Assembly (NCBI GenBank): GCA_021399435.1
Contig: JAJTUP010000020.1
Coordinates: 434,001 to 498,000, forward strand
Reading direction: 5' to 3'
DNA from: Diaporthe sp. PMI_573
Taxonomy: Eukaryota > Ascomycota > Sordariomycetes > Diaporthales > Diaporthaceae
Length of the DNA stretch: 64,000 nt
Part shown: positions 45,035 to 56,500 of the stretch, piece by piece
Layout: each line of letters starts with the position of its first letter
How positions within the stretch are numbered: position 1 is the stretch's first letter
Program-made: the position numbers and the translations under genes
The notes under the pieces: generated by a model
Database searches by the model: none
What the model was told of the DNA's origin: nothing
What the model saw: the letters and a program-made list of their open reading frames with translations, nothing else

Positions 45035-48000
45035 ATGCCTTCGTCATGGACACGCCGCATCCTCGGTAAACCCTATTTCGCCTGTAATAAGTCAAGAAAC
45101 AGCAAGAATCACGAGGATGTCACAGTTGACAAAACCAGCATCAGCAGTCAACCGTCCGGTCAAAGACACTCCAACGACGATGACGACAAAGGTTTCGGGA
45201 TGCATGTGTTCGTCGAAAAGCCTGCTAATGAGTCTGGTGTGATCGATATTGTTGCCTTACATTGTCTGAATGGCCATTATAATAATACGTGGACCGCAAT
45301 CAGCCCCGCGGATGGAAGACAGGTGAATTGGCCCAAGGACCTCTTGCCCGCTGCTATTCCCAAACCAAGGGTGATGTCCTTTGGATACAATTCCGTCGTC
45401 CAATTCAGTAGTGGTATTGCTGAAATCAGCGAATTCGCAGAGCAACTGCTGGAGGCGCTCATGGCATGGCGCACTTCCCCGGAGGAGAAAAGGCGGCCGG
45501 TGATTTTCATCTGCCATAGCCTAGGTGGAATCGTCTTCAAGCAGGTATGGATCTCAGATCTAATTATACATTCCTCTTTATTTGCACAAGAGACTGACGC
45601 TTAGTACAGGCCGTCGTCAGAGCCCGAGAGCTTGACCGCTTTACAGGGCTGCTGGGGCGCATTCAAGGTGTCGCTTTTTTCGGTACGCCTCATCGCGGAT
45701 CACCACTTTCATGTTTTGGGGCGATGTGTGCCTCTATTCTGAGACTCCTCATTCTCGGTATCAATACAAACTCCGCGCTCGTGGCGCAACTGAAGACGTC
45801 GAAGTTGCTCGCCATCAATTCATCTTTCAGGGATCGCAGCAAAAGTCTGCACATTCTAAGCTTTTATGAAATGGAGACGATGGGCTACATGCACAAGCTG
45901 GTCAGTTTCAATACCTCATGGCTGTCCGCCAAATTGGAATGCGCCTCGGCATCCTGGATCAAGAACTGACTGTTAACGTCCCCGGCCCGGCTTCCGCCCC
46001 CCCCCTGATTCCGCCCCCTTCCCTCACGACCGCCCCCTTCGCCTCGTCGCCGACGACGCCGCCACCACGATAGTTGACCTCGCTTCCGATGGTGTTTCCG
46101 ACTCTTCTGAAGCGTCGCTTTCTTCTGATACCACCCCCGCTTCAATCTGAGTCCTCCGAATGGCCTCGATATCGGCGAAAAGTTCATTCGGGTCAAGTTG
46201 AACCTTCTTCCTTCGGACTACCCTACTGGCTTCAATCTGGGCTTCCAACTCTCGGGCTTTTTGTGAGGACATCGTCAGATCGACGTCTATCTGGTCCCAA
46301 CTTTTGAGGATTTTCCTGAAGAGGAGTCGTGATGTGGGGCTGAGATTCTTCTGACGGGCATACCGAGCCACCATACCCCTTAGGTCTTGAGATCGCTTAG
46401 GGGTCGCAAAAATGGTCCCTCGAGGCCGACAAAAACACTTATCAGTGCAGAAATGGCTGCTGGAGCTATTGGTACCGCCAGATTCCAACGATCTCGCTTC
46501 CTTCTCGCGATTATCGGCGATAAAGTGGCTTCCGAGTGCCCTATGCTTAGACACTGGCCAGAGACCAGTCGCCCGCCAGCCAGAACGTATATTTGCTTCC
46601 GTCAAAGTGTCAATTCGAGCCTTGTGATAGCAATAAAGAAACCGTTTCTTTGCCACGACTGTTGACGAATCGTGCCCTCCCTGGTGATCGAGATGCTTCT
46701 TAAATGCGAGCTTTAGAGGGCCGAAGATCGCCACATCGAGCGGTTGCAGCATATGCGAAGTATGGGCGGGCAAAAAAACGATATACACCTTATTCGAGAA
46801 GCATTCCCACATAAACTCGACCGTTGTATGTGTATGGTGCCCATCGATCACGAGAAGGCGCCATTCTAATGGGTCCTCTGGTACTGTTTGAGGAAGGAAG
46901 ACCTTCCGAAGCCAGTGGATAGCGATAGGTTCCTCCATCCACCCCTTCTTCGTCGCCGTGAACTGCCAGCCCTCGTGATCTTCAAGGGCGATAGGAAACC
47001 ACTGCTGCTGAATGCTGAGTCCCTTAAAAATAACGAGTGGGACGAGGAACTTGCCCGTGGCGGAGATACACTCAAGGAAGGAGGTCCACGCTCTCGAATT
47101 AAAGTCCTTCTGAAGAAGCTGGCTTCCTTCCGAATAGCCGATCGTGAGCGCCTTCTCGGACTTGCCCTCCATCAGCCCGCCCTCGTCGGCATTCCATCAG
47201 TTGGCCGGCTTAATTGCCTTCACGATAGGCAACTGCATGAAGTCAAACCACGACCCAACGTTCTTTTTGGTAGCTGCCCTTAGCCGTTTAGCCTCAACGC
47301 GCTGGTACTTACGGCTTTGGAGGATAGGGTGACGAAGGAGGAAGGCCCTCAGCCACTTCCTTCCGAGAGGAGCGACCTCCTTCCCCGACGAGGCCATTCG
47401 GGCTGCCAGAGCCCTCGTTTCCCAGCGAGTTAACGCATGGCCCAAGCTGCTTTGGTTGATAAGGAATAGGGCCAATCGATCCTCCTGATCATCAGAAAGA
47501 GGCCTCTGAGGTTCGTGAGAAACGCGCTGACTTTGCGCGCCGGCGAGGCGATCGCGAAGTGTGGAACGGGGGATATGCCAGGTCCTGCAAGCCTGCTTGA
47601 CGGGCATTCCATCCCTGCACGCAACAAGGGCGTCATGGATCTCGGCTTCCCCATAGGGCTTCATGATGACTAGGTTGATGCTTGGAAGAAGTTTGGTGAC
47701 CAGAAAAAATTCTCTCGGAAAGATATGGTTGAGTTTATATAGGGTGGGGGCAGACGCGTACACGCGTGAACGCGGATGTGGGGGGGGCGGAATCAGGGGG
47801 GGGGCGGAAGCCGGGCCGGGGACGTTATGGGACAAAAAACAGATCGTTGATAAAATATCCGCCGTGATGGAAGTGCAGAACGAGACGGTCATTGGCCGCA
47901 ATGAAAATCATCGAACTATCTGCAAATTTTCATACTCGAAGAACGATGAGAGGGAATTTCGAGTGGTTTCATACCATCTCAAGGAAATGGCGGATGCTAT

Positions 48001-48052
48001 TTTATCGACCGATGCCACGTATGTGGCGGCCACCAGTGGCGGGGGGTCTTGA
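45035..48052 (+). CDS. SERAC1-like alpha/beta-hydrolase with a transposon inside its second intron
   Basis: Three exons (45035..45544, 45610..45900, 47843..48052) give 336 residues. The hydrolase core reads IDIVALHCLNGHYNNTW, then FGYNSVVQ, the nucleophile elbow FICHSLGGIVFKQ and FFGTPHRGSPLS, as in SERAC1/DUF676-type lipases and the N-termini of many fungal NLRs. Exon 3 restores the family ending: IVDKISAVMEVQN, GRNENHRTICKFS, YHLKEMADAI. The gap between exons 2 and 3 is 1942 nt, with donor GTCAGT and acceptor AAACAG. It consists of a 90-nt ordinary intron into which an 1850-bp transposon plus a duplicated TA have landed, just after the CTGACT branch region. The coding sequence is therefore intact if the enlarged intron is still spliced. 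The closest functional guess is a lipase-like effector or signalling enzyme. It could also be the truncated N-terminus of an NLR. Confidence 0.85.
45976..46018 (+). repeat. Left terminal inverted repeat of the Fot1/pogo element
   Basis: 43 bp from ACGTCCCCGGCC to CCGCCCCC, including a run of nine C. Its reverse complement is found exactly at 47783..47825. Confidence 0.93.
46024..47664 (-). pseudogene. Fot1/pogo transposase, interrupted by one in-frame TGA
   Basis: Read from the ATG at 47664, the first 155 codons encode a psq/CENP-B-type DNA-binding region (GMPVKQACRTWHIPRSTLRDR, then the second helix-turn-helix around RWETRALAARM and FLLRHPILQSRK). After a TGA at 47197-47199 the same frame continues with the DDE domain. 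The three acidic residues are in WNADEGG, LLVIDGHHTH and QPLDVAIFGPLK; the last two are 35 residues apart (DD35D), as in Fot1/pogo. Apart from that stop the frame is open to 46024. The C-terminal 90 residues are Glu/Ser/Arg-rich. A C-to-T change at an Arg CGA codon, or G-to-A at a Trp TGG, would explain the stop. As it stands this copy should make no full transposase but could be moved in trans. Confidence 0.88.
47783..47825 (-). repeat. Right terminal inverted repeat of the Fot1/pogo element
   Basis: Exact reverse complement of 45976..46018, ending GGGGACGT just before the TA target duplication. Confidence 0.93.
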
Positions 48053-48150
48053 CAAAACTGGCAACAAGACGTCGAATATATCCGTAGCTAAAATCTGGAG
48101 TGGTTTCGTTTTTAATCCGTGTACGTACGCTTCTTAAGCAGTATGTAGGC

Positions 48151-48189
48151 GGTCCCTTCGTATAGTGGTAAACGCTCAAACACCCAGCG
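48151..48189 (+). other. tRNA-like 5' fragment followed by a poly-T run
   Basis: TCCCTTCGTATAGTGGTAAA resembles the acceptor and D-arm of a tRNA, including an A-box-like TATAGTGG. It breaks off into a T11/A9 run at 48190-48209 before any anticodon or T arm. It may be a tRNA-derived relic such as a truncated SINE. It is not a functional tRNA. Confidence 0.4.
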
Positions 48190-48257
48190 TTTTTTTTTTT
48201 AAAAAAAAATGTCGATAACAGTAGGTTTAGAATACGATTGTCTATGGCCTAGCCTAA

Positions 48258-51200
48258 TTAATCTGTCTTCCTGAGGAATAACCGAGCAAAGCCTGTGATA
48301 ACATCTAATTGAGCCTCCGAAGCCCCCTCGTTCCGCTTCAAGTCCTCGCCAAACTCAGTGAATGTCTTCCAGACCTCGATATATTTATTATCTACCTGAA
48401 GACCCCCAGAAATATAAGAAAATGCGGACTCTAGTGCTTCCCGTTTTCTTATCCTGTCCATGTCTGCTCTCTGGATGGCGCCACGACCCTTTTGCCTTGG
48501 GTCCTTGAGCGTGCTGATGTGGCTGAGACGCACGCACTCCAGGACCAGCGCTGCGAGACCCGATGCTAAGGCAGTCGCGACAGACGACCCTTTATGAGCC
48601 GTGAAGTTCTCGAGAAGCTTGTCGGTGACATCCTCGTAGGTGCTGCTGAGGACCACCTCGTGGCCAGGAAAGATGAAGTTCAGCTCCCTGTCGTTGACAT
48701 AGCCGGGCGTCACCCCTGTAGCTTTGGCGGCGCCGACCTTGAACGTGTAATTGGGATTCGACGCGTGCGGGTACGTGGGGTCCTTGAATTTCCCCTGGTC
48801 GATCGCCGAGCAAAACATGAGGATGTTCTTGCTATGTGCTTTGCGAATGGCTTTGTCAAATGCGTCCCTATCAGCCTCGTTGTCCGGCCGTTTGGTTGCC
48901 CAGGACATAGATATGATCTGCGCCCCATTTTCTATGGCGTATTCGATGGCCTGAGTCGGTGAACATGTTAAATCTCGACGTTTCAAATTGGAGCCACCGA
49001 TGGGAATAGGTTAAACAAAGCCGGGTACACTTGCCTCAATTGCACTTCGAGTATCTATCTGCAGTTTCGCCGATTTCACCGTCTTTACAGTCCTGAGCTT
49101 GATGATGTAGATCATCGCACTAGGGCATATTCGGTGTATGAGACGTGTCATGAGGGTCCCATGCCCCGAAGCGGATGACCAGAAAGGTGAGACTCGCCAG
49201 CCCTCCCTGTAGAAATCAAAGCTCTTCCCAGGAAATTTGTTGCCCTTGAGCTCGGGGTGCGTGATATCAGCACCATCGTCGATGAGGGCCACTGTGACAG
49301 GGTTCAAAGACTCGTCGCCCATCGCATCTCGAATGCCCTTGACTTGTCTGAAATAAGAGGCGAACTCTTCCATGCATTGCATCCACTGGTGAGGATCAAC
49401 ATATCGCTCTTTCTTTTGAAACGTTGCCGATCCATCGGAAGATGTTGTAATACGGCGGCGTAGACGGCCCCCGCCAGACCTGGGGAGGACAAGTTCTGGT
49501 CGTGGCCTTCCTTCAGGCCACGAATTCAGTAGCCGTTCTGCAAACTGCTCCAAGTTTGATTTTGTTCGTTTCTCAGACTCGAGGCCCTATATTGGAAAAT
49601 GTCAAGATGCGGTTCGATCAAAGGTGCGTGTGGCTAACTTACCTCTGCTTGTTTTATGACTATCTTTTCCAACGAAGGAGTCAGACAAAGGCCTTCATGC
49701 TCACTCCAAGACCGTAAGACTGTATTTCGTCCACTCCATTGCAGATAGATCTCGCGAAGATTTTCCCCGATTGCAGATATCATTAAAGGGCACAAATCCC
49801 GTCTTCGCCAGTCCAGGACCTCGACTTTGAATTGCCGAAGTGCCTTCTCGATTGCTTCATCACTGTGACCTGGATACTCCATGTCGTCCACCTCAACTCT
49901 GATGATGTGTTCAATGCCTTTCTTCTTCAGCCAGTCGAATACAAAGACTAAATCCACGCGCCCCTGGTATCGCTCGTCCTCTGAGTCAATTGAGATATTG
50001 GACTCAAGTTGAGGGATCGCGACATAATGCAAGGCTTTGTCGAACTCTAGATGGCCGAATTGTTTTTGGAATTCTCTTGGAGTAAGCTTCGCTACACGCT
50101 CTTGGCCAAAGTCGAACCATAATTCAGTGTCTGAAAAACTTGTCAATAGAGTCTTCACCACCAACTGCGAAGTCTCTTTTGAACGTCACTTCTAACATAC
50201 CTCGTTGGCCTTGAACATGGAGATGGGCCACAGCCTCCTGAGGACGCTTCGAGCGCAGATAAAACAGCTTCAGCAGTCTCCTGATCTTATCTGAGCTTCT
50301 CATACGTTCCTCGTCGTTCTCAGTCTTCCAGACATCAGATTGTGGTTTGCTCATGGATTGTTGAGTTTCGATGATGTCGCCCTCTGGCCGCTTTGCCTGG
50401 GCAAATCGCGTGTTGACCAAGCCAAGGTTAGAAGGTTTGCCGCTGTCTGTACCGGTCGGGGTTGGCGCAGGGGAATAGCTGAAAGACTCGCGTCTCTTCG
50501 CGGAATATTTAGTTCCGTGAGGTTCCGTTTTATCCTTTGCAGAGTCGGGCTTCGCAGCCTTCATCGTTTCTGGTATTCCCTTCTTGGACCCAGATTCCTT
50601 ACTTTCTTTGTTTTCTTGTTGAGCCGATTCCCTGCTCTGCATTGCGGAAGCCTTCTTACGCATCTTGTCCTCGGCCGCCTTCCGGGTCCTCTCATGGTAC
50701 TGGTAGACGGTTGAAGAGTCGGAACCGTCCGAGATCTTCTCGTCCATAGCAGCCGGTCCCCTGCGTAGAAGCTCTTCGACCAAATCAGCATGTGCAATTG
50801 AGCACCTATCGTACTCTACCGCCAAATGGAGAGGCGTTCGACCCTTTGCGTCCCTTGAAATGAACATGGCCTCAGGTACAAACCCAATAATGATTTTGAT
50901 GAGTTCGTTGCGTCGGCCCCAGGATATGGCTTGGTGCAAACATGTTGTGCCACGCTCAGCCTCTTGTTCATCGCATTCGGACCTCAGCGCTTCCCCTATG
51001 GATTTCCGGGTGTTATCGGCCAAATTTTTGCATATAGCATGGATGAATTGGTAGTTGTCTCTCATCAATGCCAACGCTAGTGGAGTATATCTGTTGTTGT
51101 CCATAATTCCCATTTCTGCGGTCATCTTCGTTATAGCTGTTGCCATGATCATGTGCAGACTTGGCTTGGGCTTGAGATAATAGTAGGCCAAAAAGTGAAG

Positions 51201-51455
51201 AAAGTTCATGTTATCATGTGTCTTTTGGCGCCACCAGTGGAGGCGATCATTGACAAAGCATTGTCGTGCTTTCTTCTTCGCGTCGGGTTCCGAATTTTGA
51301 AGACGTCGTTCAAGATCTTCAGCATCCTCAATATCTCTTTGAAAACGATGACTGATCTCATCTACCGGCTTGTGCGGAGTGGTGACTTCCTCAGGTATTT
51401 CGTAATCCACCACGTCATCTTCATCGGTGTAGAAACTGTAAGGGACGCTCGTCAT
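48258..51455 (-). CDS. Ankyrin-repeat protein with C-terminal intracellular subtilisin-like (S8) protease domain
   Basis: Four exons on the minus strand (51455..50201, 50130..49643, 49586..49035, 48950..48258) give 995 residues in one frame. The third intron needs a GC-AG splice (GCAAGT donor), a known minor class. Residues about 100-235 are ankyrin-like (NRYTPLALALMRDNYQFI; GTTCLHQAISWGRRNELIK; GRTPLHLAVEYD). A Lys/Glu-rich charged linker (about 240-380) follows, then a region of unknown fold. The protease domain has all three triad residues: VTVALIDDGADITHPEL (Asp near 684), SASGHGTLMTRL (His near 723) and AHKGSSVATALASG (Ser near 888). No signal peptide is present, so the protease should act inside the cell. 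Such ankyrin-S8 proteins occur in filamentous fungi and are suspected to act in immunity-like or cell-death responses. That role is inference. Confidence 0.88.
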
Positions 51456-52066
51456 GATGGGAGCTATGTACCGGTATGTGTCTGTTGCTTAATGACGGCC
51501 GTCAGTGTCAGGCCAAAGGGAGTCCATCAGAGAGGGGATCATCGCTCTGTTTGGGGGTTTCCGAAGGGGAACAGTCGAATCCCACATCTGCGGCTTAAAA
51601 TTATGTAATGCCACTTGTCTTGGAATAGCAGTCACTCTATCATCTCAGCAGGCTCGGAGCTTTCCATCCGGAGGTGGGACACACAGGCACTACGGTACGA
51701 ATTGAAGAGGCTGGGAAGCAATCCCACAGACTAATGTAGCAGATATGTATCATTTACTTATTGATAGCGCAACTACTACCGCGTTCGTAAGCAGCATCCA
51801 AACGGGGCTTAGGATGTGGAGATGCCGAGCATTTGAGAAATGCACACAACATATTCCCGCGCCACAAACACTGATAAAGGTTCTTGCCATCACAAGCGTC
51901 TTTGGGCACCTCTCTGTGACCACTACAAACGGAAAGCATGGAAAATTGAAATATTCTATGTACGACAGAAACGGTATTACTACGGCGAGCCGTTCAAGGC
52001 ACGAGTCCGTTTGGTAATACTGCATTCACAGTTGAGACGAGCAGCTTTAGCAGGCCCGCTTAAACT
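51456..52066. other. Intergenic region, no gene seen
   Basis: 610 bp between two minus-strand genes, presumably the promoter of the ankyrin-protease gene. Only short frames were seen. Confidence 0.4.
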
Positions 52067-53062
52067 TTATTGAACAGATTCTGTCGTTACCCAAAACGCC
52101 TTCGCCGACATCCTGGCATCGCAAAGAGAATAAAGGTCCAACTGACCTAAGTTGAGCGCCCCATACGAACGCCCCTTCTTAGGCCTCCGAGGCTCAGCGT
52201 TAGGGTTGAACAGGACTGGATCATCTAGCGGCACCTTTTTCCAGAACCTTTGACATTTTGTTGCAAGGTCGTAGTCAGCCTCGACCGTGACATTGGCCTG
52301 AAATGGCTGGTCGTCTTCTCTCTTGAGCAATAGCGCCACACGAACTGAGTCGGGAACCCCTGTTTGCCTTCTCTTGTTCTCCAGAAGTGTACAGGATGCG
52401 CACGTATACGCTCCCGAATCCATGCCAGTGCCAAGATTCATAGAGCCCGTCACCGTCGTTGCGTCAGTTATGTCTATTGTATTTGTCTTCTCCATGGTCA
52501 CCTTGCCATTGGCCGAGGCGATCTGAGACACGCCCAGGTTCAACTCTCCGCCTCGAGTGAAAGATTCCTGATCCCTGGTCGGCAGTAGGCTCCACCGTTC
52601 TTCAGGCGCAATAGCCTCGAGCTCCGGTGAACCACCAATTTCTCTATCCGCGGGGAAGAACTCGACTTTAATGCGGGCATTGAGAACTCGCCTTGATGTG
52701 TTTTGTGGATCTAATCGAAAGCGGAAAATCATCAATGTCGCTAGGTCGTCGGCATCCTTGTCTGATCCGAGATTACCGTGCTGAACGTCGATTAGGTCAC
52801 AGAGGACGTTCACGGAGTCAGAAAGGCGGTGGATGACGCTGCGACGTTCCCAATCTTGTGGTGATGCGTTCCGGGTGTGAAACTCATCACCCTCTCCTGT
52901 GGGCTCGAGAGGCACGGTGAACGAGGAGAGGGGCTGTTCAAGGTCCAAAGACGACATTTTCAAGAGTTGGGGCTGTATAGTATTTGAGTAAAGTTTGATG
53001 CTTGGGAATGAATCAATAATCCAGCAACTCGGTCTGTCGCTAACTTGAAGAAGTTGTTCCAA
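52067..53062 (-). CDS. Hypothetical protein, up to 331 residues
   Basis: A single-exon frame with possible starts at 53062 or, more likely, at Met36 (52957), which begins a Ser/Leu-rich acidic N-terminus. I recognise no family. The centre alternates short beta-like segments (RVLNARIKVEFFPAD; ANGKVTMEKTNTIDITDATT; RVALLLKREDDQPFQANVTV), which suggests a beta-sandwich. A CxxC occurs in TCASCTLLENKR, and the C-terminus is basic (PRRPKKGRSYG). It lies between the ankyrin-protease and the NLR-like gene, divergent from the latter across about 450-550 bp. That makes it a candidate partner of one of them. This is positional inference only. Confidence 0.6.
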   Translation of the reverse strand: MEQLLQVSDRPSCWIIDSFPSIKLYSNTIQPQLLKMSSLDLEQPLSSFTVPLEPTGEGDEFHTRNASPQDWERRSVIHRLSDSVNVLCDLIDVQHGNLGSDKDADDLATLMIFRFRLDPQNTSRRVLNARIKVEFFPADREIGGSPELEAIAPEERWSLLPTRDQESFTRGGELNLGVSQIASANGKVTMEKTNTIDITDATTVTGSMNLGTGMDSGAYTCASCTLLENKRRQTGVPDSVRVALLLKREDDQPFQANVTVEADYDLATKCQRFWKKVPLDDPVLFNPNAEPRRPKKGRSYGALNLGQLDLYSLCDARMSAKAFWVTTESVQ

Positions 53063-53507
53063 GAAGGCTTCCAGGGTTCTTGGGATGTAAAGACCATTCT
53101 AGCTGCTCTATTTAAGTGATAATCTCGGCGCTACTGTTGAGAAACATGTACTCCTACCTCAAGGTACTTGACATGGAGCTCTGCATAGCCACCGCCCTCG
53201 CATAACCTTACCAATAACACCTGCAAGACATGTTGCACAGCAGGAGGACCAAGCCTTTGAGATATCTAATGTCGATTTGACTGGCTGAAAATTTGACATC
53301 CCGTATCCTAGCGCTGACATCAGCCCACCGTCGTCACAGACCGGTGAACTCGAACAAGTTACCCCATGCGGGGCATTTTGTAGGCTGTCAGTCAACTCTG
53401 CGTCTATGACGATCGGGCTCCAGAGCGAAAATCTTGACTGAGCTCAGCAGTCCTCCAAGAATCGAGGTTCTGGGAGGCAAAGAGCCATCGACGGAGATAC
53501 ATTGAAC
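53063..53507. promoter_or_regulatory. Divergent region upstream of the NLR-like gene
   Basis: 445 bp between the hypothetical gene and the NLR-like gene, with no coding signal. It may act as a shared promoter. Confidence 0.4.
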
Positions 53508-56500
53508 ATGGTCGACAACGCACAACATGAGCACATTGATGAGAAAGAGTCTTGGAATCAGCCAAATTCTGAAGACGCAGGCTCATGTCTTTCTGTGGAA
53601 TGCGATGGCGGCAATATCGAGTAGGTATCTTTTTATACGGATCTGAATTGATAACAGTAATTGACTGACTGCGCCATTCGAAAATATGAAGCATTGTCGC
53701 TATTCATGATATTGGTGGTCACCAAAGAAAGACGTGGACCAAGGACGACGACACGGAGGCATGTTGGTTGCCAGAAGTATGCGATGATGCGAGGATAATG
53801 CTCTATGGCTATGATACCAGCGCGACAACTAGCAATGTGTACACACGTCAAGGGGTCTACAGTGAAGCGAATCGTCTTCTGAGCAGTCTTCGCATCCGTC
53901 GCCAGGGTGTTGTTGAAAATGTTGGTCTGCATCTCCTTCCGACATATCAAGGCCAACCCGTATCAGATCCACTGGAATTCTGATACAGCTGCGCCTCCTA
54001 AATTGACCTCATCTTGTCATAATGAAAGGCAGTTAACGTTAGAACCAGGAAAAGCGGTCGATAGTGTTCATCTGTCACGGTATAGGCGGCTTGATCGTCA
54101 AAGCGGTGAGGCGGATGCTCATTGTGAGCCTGTAACTGCAATGCTGATATTTCATTAAGGCCTTTGTCATTGCCTCTCGGAGTGCACCGATTTATGATGA
54201 GATGGTCTTCGCGACTCGAGCTCTGGTAAGTGGATCCTCCAATGAGAATGTGAACGTCTGTATATTGCGCTCTCTCACAGAAATAGATATTCATTGATTA
54301 CATTGCGAGCCACAACCCAGAAAGTATGCTCGTTACGCAAGACCGATTGACAAAATACCTTCCGCAAATCAAGACCTCTTTCGTCCCAGGAGTCCAATTT
54401 CAGCTGCTCAGTAGTCTATCCGAAAGTCTTCACGAGGTGGAAAACCTGTTCATCCACTCCAAAACTCGAAGCCATGCATTCTTCTTTAACATCCCCTCCA
54501 AAACTGATCATTCTGTAAGAATTTTCTCAACCTTGCAATTAGTCAGGAATATTTCAAGCACCCGATCACTAATGTGGTCTTTTCTGTTCTCATAGATATC
54601 TGGAAACTCTTCGCTAGACTCATCGGCGCCTGCCCTACACCTCAAGCCTTACGCTTTTGTGGAAGAGCTTAAGGCAGCAAGGTCAGAAGACTGGCTTTGT
54701 CAGTATTCTCAAAGACTCTAAACTATAATCACCCTGTGCGCTGACCGAAAAGAGTAGATGGAAAACTCGAAGCGCACCATGTGGAGACACTGCAATGGCT
54801 ATCCTCACAGGTGTCGCCTTTCCTCCCATCCACGAGCCTGCGTGGTCCAGACACCACTCCTATTCTAGAAGACTTCCTATCCACACGTAAGGGCTGTCTT
54901 GTGCACATCCGAAGTGATGCCAACGCAATTCGTTCGGCGGAGTTCGTCTCCCAGTATCTTCGTACCCACAGCTCGGAGCACATCGATATATTTCGTTTTG
55001 ACTTCAATCCGCACGACATTCGTTTCAACAACATTACGGCTATGCTGCGCACCTGGCTATCTCAACTTGCTTTCCGCGGCATGAAACCCAGGAACTGGCC
55101 GACTCAAAAAATGCTTGAGTACATGAAGGCGCTTCAGGTGTGGGGAGGAAAAGACCTAATTCTATTCTGGTTCCGATTCCTAAACTACCGTGACATTCGC
55201 AACACTATCTTCGTCATTGGAGGACTCGACCAGTGTGATAGCTCCAGAGAATACTTCCTATCCTTTCTCAAAAAAGTCTTTACCGAGACAGAAGCCAAGC
55301 TTCGGATCATAGTCACGACGACGGAGGGACTCGATGACGAGACCGGGAATAAATGGCTTGGGTCAATGCCAACAGAGGTTTGCCAGGAGCTCCAACTGGA
55401 TAGCAGCAATACGCCCACTGGAAGTCAAGAAGATATTCCAGTCCGGCTTGCCGTCCTATTTCAGCAACATCCACGATATATAGGTACTGAGCTGGAACAT
55501 CGAATTGGCGAGATTCTTGCGTCCGGGCTTGACGACGAGTTGAGTCGTGTCGTGATGACCTGGCTTGCTTGTGATCACATCCCGTTGGATAGAATACGGC
55601 ATCATGTGGCCTCGCTTAATCCCCCTACACCAGAGCTCATTTTCGAATGCATCCTTTCCGAGATACCCATGGAGCGCCGGAATTGGGCCAGGCAGCTTCT
55701 ATTTTGGGTGTTACAGTCTGTTCGAGCTGTTAGGACAGAAGAGTTCTGGGCAATGTCTCAGAACATCCTCAACGACCCGTCGACTGACAGTAAACAAAGT
55801 TTACTGGGTTGGTTTGCAGGTCTGCTGCGCATTGAATATGACGAGGTGCAACTTGGCCATCCTCACTTGCGATCTTGGCTCGACAACGGTCACGTCAGAT
55901 TCGAATCATGTGCGTGGTGGCGTTATGAATCACTGGGACAAGGGCATTTTGATATACTGAAGAACTGCTTGCACTACCTCAGAAATCCTGCGAAGCATGT
56001 ATACCGTTTAATACCACAGGGGCTGCACGGTTTCCTTTACGCGGTACAGTACTGGCATGTACACTATCAAGCTGTGCACGACGAACACGCAGCGCTCGTC
56101 GATTCTGCCATTAAATTGGCACTGGAATTCTTGGAAGACACGACGGCATTTCAGAGCTGGATTGACGCCTACATTCGCACTACTGATCCATTTACAGCAC
56201 CAGATCCACTGTCCAAACGACCTCTCCCCATAGCGTCTCACCTTGGACCTTGTCCGTATATTGGAAACAAAGCACCCTGAAGATTTGATGGATGCATTGA
56301 TCGAAGCAGCTAAAAAAGGCCACCTTCAAATAGTCCGCCATCTTGTCACTCTTTCTCCGAAGCACCTGAGTCTCGAGGAACCGAAGTTGGGGAAGCTCAT
56401 CAAGGCAGCGGCATCATGCGGCAATGACGAGATAGTGGACGAGATCCTGACTCTTATTCCAAGACAGAATCTTGATTCAGAGCAAAAACCCGCCTGGATC

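Larger units (their letters stand above)
45976..47825 (-). mobile_element. Fot1/pogo-type DNA transposon, 1850 bp
   Basis: The element is bounded by perfect 43-bp inverted repeats starting ACGTCCCCGGCC and flanked by a TA duplication (45974-45975 and 47826-47827), the classic Tc1/mariner-pogo target site. Inside, on the minus strand, is one transposase with a helix-turn-helix N-terminus and a DD35D catalytic domain. The perfect repeats suggest recent insertion. It sits in an intron of the SERAC1-like gene, in antisense orientation to it. Confidence 0.95.

Noticed and set aside
48151..48189. A functional tRNA gene
   Set aside because: No anticodon arm, T arm or 3' acceptor strand follows; the sequence runs into a homopolymer.
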